From assembly GCA_050258555.1 (NCBI GenBank), contig JBLMZA010000009.1, positions 1 through 49,609 of the forward strand: a DNA stretch of 49,609 nucleotides, in the 5' to 3' direction. Of the stretch, positions 1-7,564 are shown piece by piece (the stretch's first letter is position 1; the number at the start of each line of letters is the position of its first letter). A program made the position numbers and the translations under genes. The notes beneath the pieces are model-generated. The model was not told where the DNA came from, ran no database searches, and was given only the letters and a program-made list of their open reading frames with translations. The stretch comes from CAISDA01 sp050258555. GTDB taxonomy: Bacteria; Bacteroidota; Ignavibacteria; UBA10030; UBA8401.

Positions 1-2794
1 TATCCTCGATATAGGTTTCGGTGACGCTCCGTGTGACTTTGCTGTTCCGGTTCATGACATCATAGACATTCAGCGCCGCTTCGAGGCTCTTGTCCTCGAA
101 GAATTTTTTTGCGATGCCGAGGTTCCACATCAGGTAATGCTGGTCGTAACCCGCGGTGGAGGCGGTGCTCGCATAGTAGCTCATGTCGTTTCTGAGCACG
201 ATCCCGTTCCAGACGATGACCGAGGATTTCAGGCTTCCGGTATGCTGCCAGTATTTCGTCGAAGTCTGCGGCGGTGCCGATGTCATCGCCCGGTTGAACG
301 ATACATTGTAGGCAAGCGTGAAATCGACATCCTCGCTGATGTTGCTTGCCAGGACGGCGCCCTGCGTGAGGCCGATGTTTCTCGTGATATTCTCCTGCGA
401 GTTCACCATGCCCGGCACGCGCGTGTAGGCGATGCCCGTGCTGACATTGACCGAGCTCCGGATGTAGTCGATCGGCAGTCCGTATGTGAAGAATGAATTG
501 AGCGTCTGATAGCCGTTGAAATTCACCGGCTGCGTGAGCTGCGTGCCCCGACTCAGCAGCGTCGAGCCGAAGAACACCGTATCGCGGGGAAAGAGGAACG
601 TCGCATTGCCGATGTAATCGTTCGTAAAGCCCGCGCTCACGAGCGCGAAGAAACTGTTCGAGCGCTGAAAGCCGCCGTACGAGTAGCGCGCCGTGAACGA
701 ATGCGTGTAGCTCTGCTTCAGGTCGGGATTGCCGGCGACCGGCAAGGCCGGATTGGAATTGTCGACCGTGCTCTGCAGCTGCGACACCGACGGCGGCGCG
801 GTCGACGAGCGGTAGATGAAGCGCAGGTTGCTCGTCGGACTCATCCTGTACTGGAGCATCGCCATCGGCACGAAGTTCGTGAACATGCGGCCCGTCGACC
901 GGGTGGACGGAAAGGTGTAATCGGCGTCGAGCTTTGCATGCTGCATGCCGAGCTGGATGTTGAGATTATAGTCCGCGCCGCGCTGCATGAGGCCGATGCC
1001 GTAGCGCTGCGTGACATAATTATTCTCCAGCGTATTCGATAATGCGGTATCGAGCGCGCTGTAGCGTCCGGTCACTGGATCGGCCGCATAGAGACGCTTA
1101 TCCGTCGTGTTATGCGTGTAGCTCACCGTATAATTCGCCTGCATCATGGCGTTCTCGAAAACCGGTTCGGTGTAGGCGATATTCGAAGAGACGGAATACC
1201 CCGGCACCGTGGTGAGCGTCTGCTGATCGAGCGTATCGTCGATGGCGGAAGGGTCGGCATAGTCGAAGAGCGAGCGCATCGTTCCATCCGTATGTTTCGC
1301 GTTCGATGCGGATGTGAGGCCGACCGAAAGCGTTCGGCCGCGCTCGGCGAAACGATGCCGGTAGGCCAGCGAGCCTGAGAAATTATTGCCGTCCGAGTGC
1401 GACGCGTTGTCCGTCGCCAGACGGCTGAAGAGGCCGCTTTCGGCAAACGACGTGAGTCCCGCAACGCGCGTCTCCGAGCGGTTATTCTGGAAGCTCATGC
1501 GAGGATTGAAGATCAGCGCGTTCGATGAATCGATCGTATATTCGACGCGCAGCGTGAGCCGGTGATTCTGGTTTTTCGAATCGATGCGGTCCGATTCGCT
1601 GTAGGCCTGGCCGTCGGCTGCCGTGGTGATATAGGTGCGGCTGAGGGACTGGTCGTTGCTGTTGGCGCCGAAGTTTCCGAAATAGCTTCCCGTCACCGAC
1701 AGTTTTTCGGCCCACACATCGGAAAAATTCACACCGAGCGAGTGCGTCGTATTGATGCCGTTTTGCGAGCCGATGAAGTAATTGTTCATCATCGCGCCGC
1801 CTCCGCCCCCGGCATCGAATCCCATGCCGCCGCCGAATCCTCCGTCGCCGCCGCGTCCCTGGAAACCGCGGCCTCCCCCGCCGCCGCCGACCGGACGCAT
1901 GCCGCCCATGCCGCCGCGGCTGCGCTGCGCATTTCCCATCACGCCCAGAAGATCCTGCGCCGAAAAATTCTGCTGGTTCACATTGTTGCTCAGGCCGATC
2001 AGTGAGACACGGCGCGTGCCGGAAAAGAAGTTCGTGCTCCCTCCGGCCTGATAGCGGCTGTCCTCGCCGGCGCCGGCATAGAGCTTCCCGAACTGTCCGT
2101 CTCTCCTGTTGGGGCGCGTGATGATGTTGATCGTCTTGACCGCCTGTCCGTCATCGAAGCCCGTAAGTTCGGCCTGATCGCTCATCTTGTCGTAGACCTG
2201 CACCTTTTCGATCACATCCGCCGGAATGTTGCGCATGGCGATGAACGGATCGTCGCCGAAGAACTGGCGCCCATCCAGAAGCACCTGCTGGACGTTTTCG
2301 CCCTGCGCCTTGATCGTGGAATTGTCGATCGTGATGCCCGGCATTTTCTTCATCAGGTCTTCGGCCGTGGCATCCGGATTCGTCTTGAACGCGCCGGCGT
2401 TGAACTGCACCGTATCCTTTTTCAGCTCGACCGGGGGAAGCACATCCACCACTTCGACGGGGTTGAGCTCGACGGGCTTTTGCGTCATGAAGATCGTATC
2501 GAGCTTCATCGCCGCGGCGCGGACGGAAATCCGTTTCTCCGCATCCTGGTATCCCACGCATGTCACCTTGATCGTATAGGCATCCTGTATGAGCCCGGAA
2601 AATCCGTAGGCGCCGGTGGGACCGGTTGAGGCATGATACTGGTTGCGCGCGCCGTAGAGGCGCGTCATGGTGAGATTGGCATTCACCACAGGCTGCCGGG
2701 TGGTTTTGTCCGCGACGATGCCTGTGAGAGAGGAAGTCTGCGCCTGGGCGCCGGCGCATGCCAAAAGGAGTAAAATGTATGAAACGGCTTTCAT
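1..2794 (-). CDS. TonB-dependent-receptor-like outer membrane beta-barrel protein, C-terminus cut off
   Basis: Partial gene reading off the left edge; 931 codons are visible without a stop. A signal peptide (about residues 1-19, ending AQA) precedes a carboxypeptidase-regulatory-like domain (about 22-105), then a plug domain (about 125-225, with MPGITIDNSTIKAQGENVQQ and VLLDGRQFFGDDP), then a long barrel. Residues 294-333 are a glycine-rich loop (about 25 Gly in 40) at the start of the barrel. The last visible residues (DVMNRNSKVTRSVTETYIED) match the penultimate strand region usual for this family, so only some 10-25 residues are missing. It belongs with the Bacteroidetes-type outer membrane beta-barrel family related to TonB receptors; the substrate is unknown and no SusD-like partner is adjacent. 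The start at 2794 gives a clean signal peptide. Confidence 0.88.
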   Translation of the reverse strand, partial: MKAVSYILLLLACAGAQAQTSSLTGIVADKTTRQPVVNANLTMTRLYGARNQYHASTGPTGAYGFSGLIQDAYTIKVTCVGYQDAEKRISVRAAAMKLDTIFMTQKPVELNPVEVVDVLPPVELKKDTVQFNAGAFKTNPDATAEDLMKKMPGITIDNSTIKAQGENVQQVLLDGRQFFGDDPFIAMRNIPADVIEKVQVYDKMSDQAELTGFDDGQAVKTINIITRPNRRDGQFGKLYAGAGEDSRYQAGGSTNFFSGTRRVSLIGLSNNVNQQNFSAQDLLGVMGNAQRSRGGMGGMRPVGGGGGGRGFQGRGGDGGFGGGMGFDAGGGGGAMMNNYFIGSQNGINTTHSLGVNFSDVWAEKLSVTGSYFGNFGANSNDQSLSRTYITTAADGQAYSESDRIDSKNQNHRLTLRVEYTIDSSNALIFNPRMSFQNNRSETRVAGLTSFAESGLFSRLATDNASHSDGNNFSGSLAYRHRFAERGRTLSVGLTSASNAKHTDGTMRSLFDYADPSAIDDTLDQQTLTTVPGYSVSSNIAYTEPVFENAMMQANYTVSYTHNTTDKRLYAADPVTGRYSALDTALSNTLENNYVTQRYGIGLMQRGADYNLNIQLGMQHAKLDADYTFPSTRSTGRMFTNFVPMAMLQYRMSPTSNLRFIYRSSTAPPSVSQLQSTVDNSNPALPVAGNPDLKQSYTHSFTARYSYGGFQRSNSFFALVSAGFTNDYIGNATFLFPRDTVFFGSTLLSRGTQLTQPVNFNGYQTLNSFFTYGLPIDYIRSSVNVSTGIAYTRVPGMVNSQENITRNIGLTQGAVLASNISEDVDFTLAYNVSFNRAMTSAPPQTSTKYWQHTGSLKSSVIVWNGIVLRNDMSYYASTASTAGYDQHYLMWNLGIAKKFFEDKSLEAALNVYDVMNRNSKVTRSVTETYIED

Positions 2795-2879
2795 CGGTCT
2801 CCAGTCATTTAAACCGGAGGTTGGACACGCCGTTGTACGGGGAAGTTTAACAAACAAACGGGAAAAAGCCGGATGGCAA

Positions 2880-3752
2880 TCAGTGCAGCGCCTGAACGAA
2901 GAGCCGGTGGTCGCCCATATAGTAGCGGATCGATTTCTGCTCCGAGTCGGTCACTTCGCGGTATCCGTTGATATCCACCAGCACATTTTCATAGATCGAT
3001 TCGCGGATCGTCAGCACCGAATCCACTTTTTCCCTCAGGAGCATTTTGAGGTGATCGCTTTCCTTGCGGAAGAGTTCCATCTGGCGCGGGAACGAATCGC
3101 GCATCGTGCGCAGCTTCTCGAGCATCTTTTCCTGCTCATCGGTCAGCACCACGCCGTCGATGCGCACGCGGTTCCACTTGTAGATGCAGCGGTTGATCTT
3201 CGGCAGGCGTTCGTTGAGGCTTTTCTTTTCGTTGCCGATCTCGTTCATGCGCTGGAGCAGTTTCTTCCGGTTGCCGAGATAGACTTTCGTCTGGCGGCCG
3301 TCTTCGCTGCCGAGATTTCGGACGGTGATCGCGTTGCTTGCCTCGCTTTTTCCGCCGACGATGCGCGCGCCGGATGCTTCGATCGCATCGTACGCATGGA
3401 GATCGGCGTTGAGCGATTCGGCGCCGATCGTGATGTTTCCCTTGGCCACGACCGACTGCGCATTGATCACCTTCACCGTCACATCGATGCCGGAGGTGAT
3501 CTTTCCCTTGCCCGAGCCGACGAAGGACTCCTCGACCGTCACGCTGCGCGTGGCCGTCACCGACGCGTCGAAGACGGAGCCGCGCACGGTGACATCGCCT
3601 TCGACGACGATGGATGTGCCCGATTCGATATCGCCGCGCACAATCAACGACGCAGGACAGAAGAGCCGTTCCGTGGCGCCGCCCAGATTTCCGTCCAGCA
3701 CATAGTCTTCACCTTCTTTGGAGAGCTTCGCTAAGAATTCGTCTTGAGTCAT
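2880..3752 (-). CDS. DUF342 (FapA-like) domain protein
   Basis: 290 residues. Residues about 20-165 are a run of short beta-strand repeats with regular Val/Ile spacing and G/D turns (for example SLIVRGDIESGTSIVVEGDV), typical of the right-handed beta-solenoid of DUF342, the family of the flagellar assembly protein FapA. Residues about 165-260 are charged and helical, probably a coiled coil. The protein has no signal peptide or membrane segment, so it should be cytoplasmic. No flagellar or chemotaxis genes lie nearby, so a flagellar role cannot be inferred; many DUF342 proteins in non-flagellated bacteria have no assigned function. It lies 85 bases upstream of the barrel protein on the same strand. 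No strong ribosome binding site precedes the start. Confidence 0.8.
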   Translation of the reverse strand: MTQDEFLAKLSKEGEDYVLDGNLGGATERLFCPASLIVRGDIESGTSIVVEGDVTVRGSVFDASVTATRSVTVEESFVGSGKGKITSGIDVTVKVINAQSVVAKGNITIGAESLNADLHAYDAIEASGARIVGGKSEASNAITVRNLGSEDGRQTKVYLGNRKKLLQRMNEIGNEKKSLNERLPKINRCIYKWNRVRIDGVVLTDEQEKMLEKLRTMRDSFPRQMELFRKESDHLKMLLREKVDSVLTIRESIYENVLVDINGYREVTDSEQKSIRYYMGDHRLFVQALH

Positions 3753-3996
3753 GTGGAGTCGATCGTATGCAAAAAAATTTTCAAATATGAGAGGCCTGAT
3801 GAAGCGGAGGCACAGGACCCTCCAGCAGAGGGAAGCAAGAATTGCACCAATTTTCTATTTCCGCAGAAAAGACGAAAAAAAGCGGATTGCATGTCGCTTG
3901 TATGCGAAGATTCTACAATTTTCCGTGAAGCGTGCGGGAAGGCGGAAGTGGTGCGGAAGGAATGAGCGCAAAAAAGTGAAAAAGAAAAAATAAGAC
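3753..3996. other. Non-coding intergenic stretch upstream of tRNA-Asp
   Basis: AT-richer stretch between the DUF342 gene start and the tRNA promoter. Short open frames here have no recognisable protein character and no ribosome binding site. The right half (about 3940-3995) is a purine/A-rich tract on the + strand. It should also hold the promoter of the leftward DUF342 gene, but I see no convincing boxes for it. Confidence 0.5.
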
Positions 3997-4025
3997 TTGA
4001 TTCGCGTTGAAAATGTTTTTATATT
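3997..4025 (+). promoter_or_regulatory. Predicted sigma70 promoter for tRNA-Asp
   Basis: A -35 box TTGATT (3997-4002), a 17-base spacer and a -10 box TATATT (4020-4025). Transcription would begin near 4032, about 26 bases before the mature tRNA. Confidence 0.65.
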
Positions 4026-4057
4026 AGATACACTGTAATGCAGTCAGCAATGACTCC

Positions 4058-4132
4058 GGGGCGGTAGCTCAGTTTGGTTAGAGCGTCTGCCTGTCACGCA
4101 GAAGGTCGCGGGTTCGAGCCCCGTCCGCCCCG
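4058..4132 (+). tRNA. tRNA-Asp (anticodon GTC)
   Basis: A 75-nt cloverleaf. The acceptor stem GGGGCGG (4058-4064) pairs with CCGCCCC (4125-4131), with discriminator G at 4132. The D arm is GCTC/GAGC. The anticodon stem TCTGC/GCAGA carries the loop CTGTCAC, anticodon GTC. The T arm GCGGG/CCCGT encloses TTCGAGC. CCA is not encoded. The 3' end of the gene is repeated at 5867-5880, which marks it as an integration site (see the repeats). Confidence 0.97.
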
Positions 4133-4182
4133 CTTACGCAAAGCCCTGAAACGACGAGTTTCAGGGCTTTGTGCGTTTTAAA
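4119..4182 (+). repeat. Direct repeat, proximal copy (tRNA-Asp 3' end plus terminator; attL-like)
   Basis: 64 bases that recur at 5867-5930 with 61 identities. The copy begins inside the T arm of tRNA-Asp (14 bases of the tRNA) and runs through the whole hairpin terminator. Weaker similarity extends further left: GGGTTCG at 4110-4116 matches 5855-5861, with three extra bases in the distal copy. This is the layout left by site-specific integration at the 3' end of a tRNA gene. Confidence 0.85.
4137..4179 (+). terminator. Intrinsic terminator of tRNA-Asp
   Basis: A stem of about 16 pairs (core AAAGCCCTGAAAC at 4140-4152 with GTTTCAGGGCTTT at 4158-4170) around a 5-nt loop GACGA, followed closely by TTTT at 4176-4179. 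It also faces the end of the AbiEii gene at 4197 and could act on both strands. Confidence 0.85.
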
Positions 4183-4196
4183 CAATTCCTGGCGAT

Positions 4197-5099
4197 TCAA
4201 CGCCACGGACCGCCAACCTTCCAATGCATAGGTAATTTTTCACCGGTGCTGAGAGCGGAAACAGCGGGAGCAAGAAATTTCTGAATATTATGAACTACAA
4301 TCCGAAATTCGACAGCAACCTCTTCGCGCTTCAATCTTTTTCTGAATGCGTTCCATTGCACCTGCTTCGAGTTGATGAAGGTCTCTGAGAATGCCTCGAT
4401 GTGCGCCGGTATTTCAGTGCTTCGTTCATTGAACGTCAAACGGATCGCTTCAGCAAGTTTTGCGCCATCAAAATTATACCGTCGGGAAAGAAGGTCGATA
4501 TCATAAAAGTCCTTCATCCGGCTGTTGAGCATTCCGAGTTTCACCATCGCCTGGAACTTTTCTGCCACCACGCTTTCTTTACTATAACAAAGCAATTCAG
4601 GAGGCGTGTCGTTCAACATTGTCGGGAGGCTTTCCTTCTCAGCTCCAGGAAAGACGATATCTCCGAATCCAATGTCAATTTGCATCGTTACTTTTGCAGA
4701 GCCCAACAAGCCACGAAATCGGATTCTCAGCCCCTGGTATTCGGCGTCCTCTGTGATCCTTTCAGCTTCCACGGAATCAGCATCAAACACAAGTCCGTCT
4801 GGCTTCACATCGGTTGAGATGATATCGCGGATCTGAGATTTGACATCCTCCAGCTCTCTGCTTGTCCTTCCAAGCAAATCAATATCCATCGTCGGACGGA
4901 TCTCCGGTGACTGCCATACTCTCAAAAGCAATGCTCCTTTGAGAATGAATCGCTCAGCATGCCTGGACACGGACAACCGGTAGAGAAACCTCTCCATCGC
5001 ATAATACTGAAGGAGTTCGTTAAATGGCCGTCCCTCCCGCCGCGCACGATTCAGGAGCCGCTCATGTACTGAGGCCGCGATGTTCTTCGGCGTGTTCAC
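4197..5099 (-). CDS. AbiEii/AbiGii-family nucleotidyltransferase toxin
   Basis: 300 residues of the AbiEii family, the toxin of type IV toxin-antitoxin and abortive-infection systems. The family has a nucleotidyltransferase fold thought to modify cellular targets with nucleotides. Visible landmarks: LKGALLL (residues 53-59, the helix carrying the Gly motif), MDIDLL (71-76, with paired metal ligands D72 and D74), QIDIGFGD (140-147, third acidic position) and the family signature AEKFQAMV... RMKDFYDI (179-201). It starts with GTG, and the GTGA overlaps the stop of the AbiEi gene by 4 bases, so the pair is translationally coupled with the antitoxin first. It is probably a phage-defence module. 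All key residues are present, so the toxin looks intact. Confidence 0.92.
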   Translation of the reverse strand: MNTPKNIAASVHERLLNRARREGRPFNELLQYYAMERFLYRLSVSRHAERFILKGALLLRVWQSPEIRPTMDIDLLGRTSRELEDVKSQIRDIISTDVKPDGLVFDADSVEAERITEDAEYQGLRIRFRGLLGSAKVTMQIDIGFGDIVFPGAEKESLPTMLNDTPPELLCYSKESVVAEKFQAMVKLGMLNSRMKDFYDIDLLSRRYNFDGAKLAEAIRLTFNERSTEIPAHIEAFSETFINSKQVQWNAFRKRLKREEVAVEFRIVVHNIQKFLAPAVSALSTGEKLPMHWKVGGPWR

Positions 5100-5689
5100 A
5101 GCAACATTTCCAGATAAGGCCGCATGACATTTTCAACTCGGCAGATCTTCGCATACTTGAAAAGAGCATTCAGATCGAACTTCTTCCTGGATCGATACAG
5201 TTTAAGAGCTTCTGTCGTTACATCGATACCGATTTTGTTGCGATACTTAAAACAATCAGCGATCGTTTTTTCCGGACTGTATATTTTTACCTTCACGCCA
5301 TCAATTCGATGCTCAACAATCCCTGCTTCATATTGGTGCTTCGAAAATGCATGCACTTCGAGGGGCGGATAGCCCAGCGATGGAAGCCGTGAATTCCTTG
5401 GCACAGCAATCGAAACATGATGCGGAATCTGCGTTGTGATCTCGTGATAAGCCAACGCCGTTATCAGACACATCACTGCCTGGGGATATCGGAGACTCAC
5501 TGTGACGAAATCAGGGTTGTCAATCGGAGGAAGGTCTGCCAGCCGATAGATTCCCCGGCTGATCTGCTCAATTACTTTTTTATCTCGAAGCGAATAGAGC
5601 ATATAACGGGAAATGCCATGGTTGATCGCATCAACCATTCGGAGTTGGCCGCCAGCTGAGCGGAATATTTCAATCGGGTCTTTGTTCAT
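5096..5689 (-). CDS. AbiEi-family antitoxin, winged-helix autoregulator
   Basis: 197 residues matching the AbiEi antitoxin layout. There is an N-terminal winged-helix domain (about residues 1-55, with IEQISRGIYRL) and a C-terminal domain (about 60-197, including SIAVPRNSRLP and YSPEKTIADCFKYRNKIGID). In characterised systems AbiEi represses its own operon by binding inverted repeats in the promoter, and it neutralises AbiEii without a stable complex. A near-perfect inverted repeat at 5701-5744, just upstream of the start, fits that mechanism. Only a weak AAAAG ribosome binding site precedes ATG. The gene is AT-rich relative to the flanking chromosome, consistent with transfer. Confidence 0.92.
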   Translation of the reverse strand: MNKDPIEIFRSAGGQLRMVDAINHGISRYMLYSLRDKKVIEQISRGIYRLADLPPIDNPDFVTVSLRYPQAVMCLITALAYHEITTQIPHHVSIAVPRNSRLPSLGYPPLEVHAFSKHQYEAGIVEHRIDGVKVKIYSPEKTIADCFKYRNKIGIDVTTEALKLYRSRKKFDLNALFKYAKICRVENVMRPYLEMLL

Positions 5690-5700
5690 CTTTTATATCC

Positions 5701-5744
5701 AGACATATTGTCAACATTTATATATATATGTTAACAATATGTCT
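5701..5744. promoter_or_regulatory. Predicted AbiEi operator (inverted repeat)
   Basis: Two 17-base arms, 5701-5717 and 5728-5744, are reverse complements with a single mismatch, separated by a 10-base alternating A/T spacer. The element ends 12 bases upstream of the AbiEi start codon and overlaps its promoter. Characterised AbiEi proteins bind paired inverted repeats in the same position. Confidence 0.8.
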
Positions 5745-5745
5745 G
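5717..5745 (-). promoter_or_regulatory. Predicted promoter of the abiEi-abiEii operon
   Basis: On the minus strand: -35 CAGACA (5745-5740), a 17-base spacer, -10 TATAAA (5722-5717). The -35 box lies in one operator arm and the -10 box in the operator centre, so bound AbiEi would block polymerase directly. Confidence 0.55.
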
Positions 5746-5866
5746 ATTCTCTGGACACTGTCAAGAGGAAATCAACCATTCGTAACCTCGTATATTCAGA
5801 TCATCAAAATAATCCTAATCTCTCACATAATCAGATCACGACTCAATAACATCAGGGTTCGCTGCC

Positions 5867-5930
5867 CCCCGTCCGCCCCGCTTACACAACGCCCTGAAAC
5901 GACGAGTTTCAGGGCTTTGCGCGTTTTAAA
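5867..5930 (+). repeat. Direct repeat, distal copy (tRNA 3' fragment plus terminator; attR-like)
   Basis: Matches 4119-4182 at 61 of 64 positions. It keeps the end of the tRNA acceptor strand and the GCCCTGAAAC-GACGA-GTTTCAGGGC hairpin (5891-5915), followed by TTTT at 5924-5927. One stem base is changed (A to C at 5890), which breaks a pair. No complete tRNA is present here. The hairpin also sits 40 bases beyond the stop of the leftward BNR gene. Confidence 0.85.
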
Positions 5931-5969
5931 GCATCCTCTCATGAGCGGCCGCAATCAGAGACCGCGCAT

Positions 5970-7349
5970 TTACCGCAATAAAAGAACTTTGGACACACGC
6001 CGTGTCGAATTCACTTCCAGCCGGCAGAAGTAGATGCCGCTTGGCTGCGATGCGGCATTGAAGATTGCTTCATGCATTCCGGCCGGCTGCTGCCGGTTGA
6101 CGAGAACGGCGACTTCATTGCCTTGCACGTCGAAGATGCTCAGCCGCACATGCTGCGCCTCCGGAATCGAGTAGCGGACGATCGTGCTCGGATTGAACGG
6201 ATTAGGGAAATTGGGAAAGAGTGCAATCTCATTCGGTATTTTCGGTTCGGCTTTGACTGCTGTGACACCGCTGAATTTCCCGATGACACCATAGTCTCCG
6301 ACGAGCCAGCCGAGTGTATTTCCGCTGAAATACATGCTGAAGATCGAACTTTGTGTCGCCCATGCAGGCAGCGGCTCCTGGCTCCATGTGGCGCCTCCGT
6401 CTGTGGTGCGAAGGATCGTATGCGTGGAGGGCTGGTTGGGCAGATGTGTAGAGGAAGCGATCCACCCGGTATTTGCATCAAGAAAGAAGAGGGATTTGCT
6501 ATTCGTATACGTACTGGTCCCGGCATTTTTCAACAACTGCCAGGTGGCGCCTCCGTTGATGGTTTTCAGAATTCTGCCATTCGGACCGCTGACCCAGCCG
6601 TGGTCCGCATCGGTGAACTGCATTGCACCGCTGCTGGTCGTGGTATCGCCATTGGGAGCCGTATCGGTATACTGATTCGTCCAGGTCGATCCGCCGTCAG
6701 AAGTTTTGGCGATCTGGAACAATGGAGGATTGTCGTTGATCGTTGTCATCCAGCCGTTCTTGGTGTCCGCGAAAGTGAAGAGGATCACTTCGTCGGTTCG
6801 GGGCAGCGTCTGGATCTGCGTCCACGTCTTGCCGCCGTCTGTCGTCTTCAACAATCTGCCGGTGCCCGAAGCGAGCTGGTAGACGGTGATCCATCCGGTA
6901 TTTGCATCGACGAATTGAAGCTGCACGCCGACTTCGCCCGCTCCCTGCGTGACGATCGTTTTTTCCCAATGGCTGCCGCCGTCCGTTGTTTTATAGACGA
7001 TCGCACCATGCGAGTTCTCGAATGTGCTGCCGGGGGTCTTCATGATCCAGCCGATGCTCGGGCTGATGAAGCACAAATTCAGTCCGGGATCTGAAAATGA
7101 CCATGCCGTGTCGGCGGCAAACGGCGTAACGACGCTCCACGTGTCACCGCCATTGATCGTATGGAGCAATGTCGCACCCCTTCCGGAGATCCATCCCTCT
7201 GTGCTGCTGACAAATTGAATCTTTCCGACCATTGCCGAATCGCCGTACCCGAAGGGATTTTTTTGCAATACCCAGTTGGTTTGTGCGGACAGAATGCTGG
7301 AGAGAAGACCGAAAATGAAGATTCCGATGACAACCGCGTTTTTCTTCAT
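5970..7349 (-). CDS. Secreted YCF48/BNR-repeat protein with type IX sorting domain
   Basis: 459 residues. A signal peptide (about 1-22, ending LSAQ) is followed by a beta-propeller of BNR/YCF48-type repeats. At least six copies of the pattern G-W-x-x-G... L-x-T-x-(D/N)-G-G-x-T-W can be seen (for example TINGGDTW, TTDGGSHW, TTDGGKTW, TSDGGSTW, TINGGATW, TTDGGATW). Residues about 375-459 form a type IX secretion C-terminal domain (FPNFPNPFNPST ... GIYFCRL ... VSKVLLLR), so the protein should be exported and released or surface-anchored. YCF48-like proteins assemble photosystem II in phototrophs, but in FCB bacteria they are extracellular propellers of unknown role. A good promoter lies upstream at 7432-7460. 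Confidence 0.88.
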   Translation of the reverse strand: MKKNAVVIGIFIFGLLSSILSAQTNWVLQKNPFGYGDSAMVGKIQFVSSTEGWISGRGATLLHTINGGDTWSVVTPFAADTAWSFSDPGLNLCFISPSIGWIMKTPGSTFENSHGAIVYKTTDGGSHWEKTIVTQGAGEVGVQLQFVDANTGWITVYQLASGTGRLLKTTDGGKTWTQIQTLPRTDEVILFTFADTKNGWMTTINDNPPLFQIAKTSDGGSTWTNQYTDTAPNGDTTTSSGAMQFTDADHGWVSGPNGRILKTINGGATWQLLKNAGTSTYTNSKSLFFLDANTGWIASSTHLPNQPSTHTILRTTDGGATWSQEPLPAWATQSSIFSMYFSGNTLGWLVGDYGVIGKFSGVTAVKAEPKIPNEIALFPNFPNPFNPSTIVRYSIPEAQHVRLSIFDVQGNEVAVLVNRQQPAGMHEAIFNAASQPSGIYFCRLEVNSTRRVSKVLLLR

Positions 7350-7431
7350 GTGATGCCTCCGCTAGATGAGCGTTTATCAGGTGGGAATACACTCTCGCCC
7401 TGCACGTGTGAGGGCCCCCGCAACACCGCAC

Positions 7432-7460
7432 ATTGTAGTAAATATTGCCATAGAATGCAA
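7432..7460 (-). promoter_or_regulatory. Predicted sigma70 promoter for the BNR-repeat gene
   Basis: Minus strand: -35 TTGCAT (7460-7455), a 17-base spacer, -10 TACAAT (7437-7432). It lies about 80 bases upstream of the start codon at 7349. Confidence 0.6.
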
Positions 7461-7564
7461 GGGCATCTTAGAACCGGGACCCTTTACGTGATTTCGATCA
7501 CTCTTGCATGCGGTAAAACAACTTATCAAAAGGCGAAACAACAGAAGACGACCCTCTGCAAACC

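Larger units (their letters stand above)
4119..5930. mobile_element. Integrase-less AbiE islet at tRNA-Asp
   Basis: Bounded by the 64-base direct repeats at 4119-4182 and 5867-5930. The interior (4183-5866, about 1.7 kb) is visibly more AT-rich than its neighbours. It contains only the AbiEi/AbiEii pair, their operator and about 120 bases of non-coding DNA. No integrase, transposase or further cargo is present. This suggests an element that was mobilised in trans, or the reduced remnant of a larger island. The intact tRNA lies at the left end and a tRNA 3' fragment at the right. Confidence 0.7.

Noticed and set aside
1782..2051. Proline-rich open frame on the + strand
   Set aside because: It is the antisense of the glycine-rich loop and barrel start of the receptor gene; no ribosome site and no family resemblance.
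2667..3734. Open frame of 355 codons on the + strand
   Set aside because: Runs antisense to the DUF342 gene; composition rich in His/Arg/Asp is typical of shadow frames in GC-rich genes, whereas the minus-strand product has clear solenoid repeats.
3744..3993. Two overlapping + strand frames of 73 and 80 codons
   Set aside because: No ribosome site, low-complexity basic sequence, and the region holds the tRNA promoter; treated as non-coding.
4119..5930. Possible CRISPR or multi-copy palindromic repeat based on the GCCCTGAAAC hairpin
   Set aside because: Only two copies exist, 1.7 kb apart, both attached to tRNA 3' sequence; no array, spacers or cas genes anywhere in the window.
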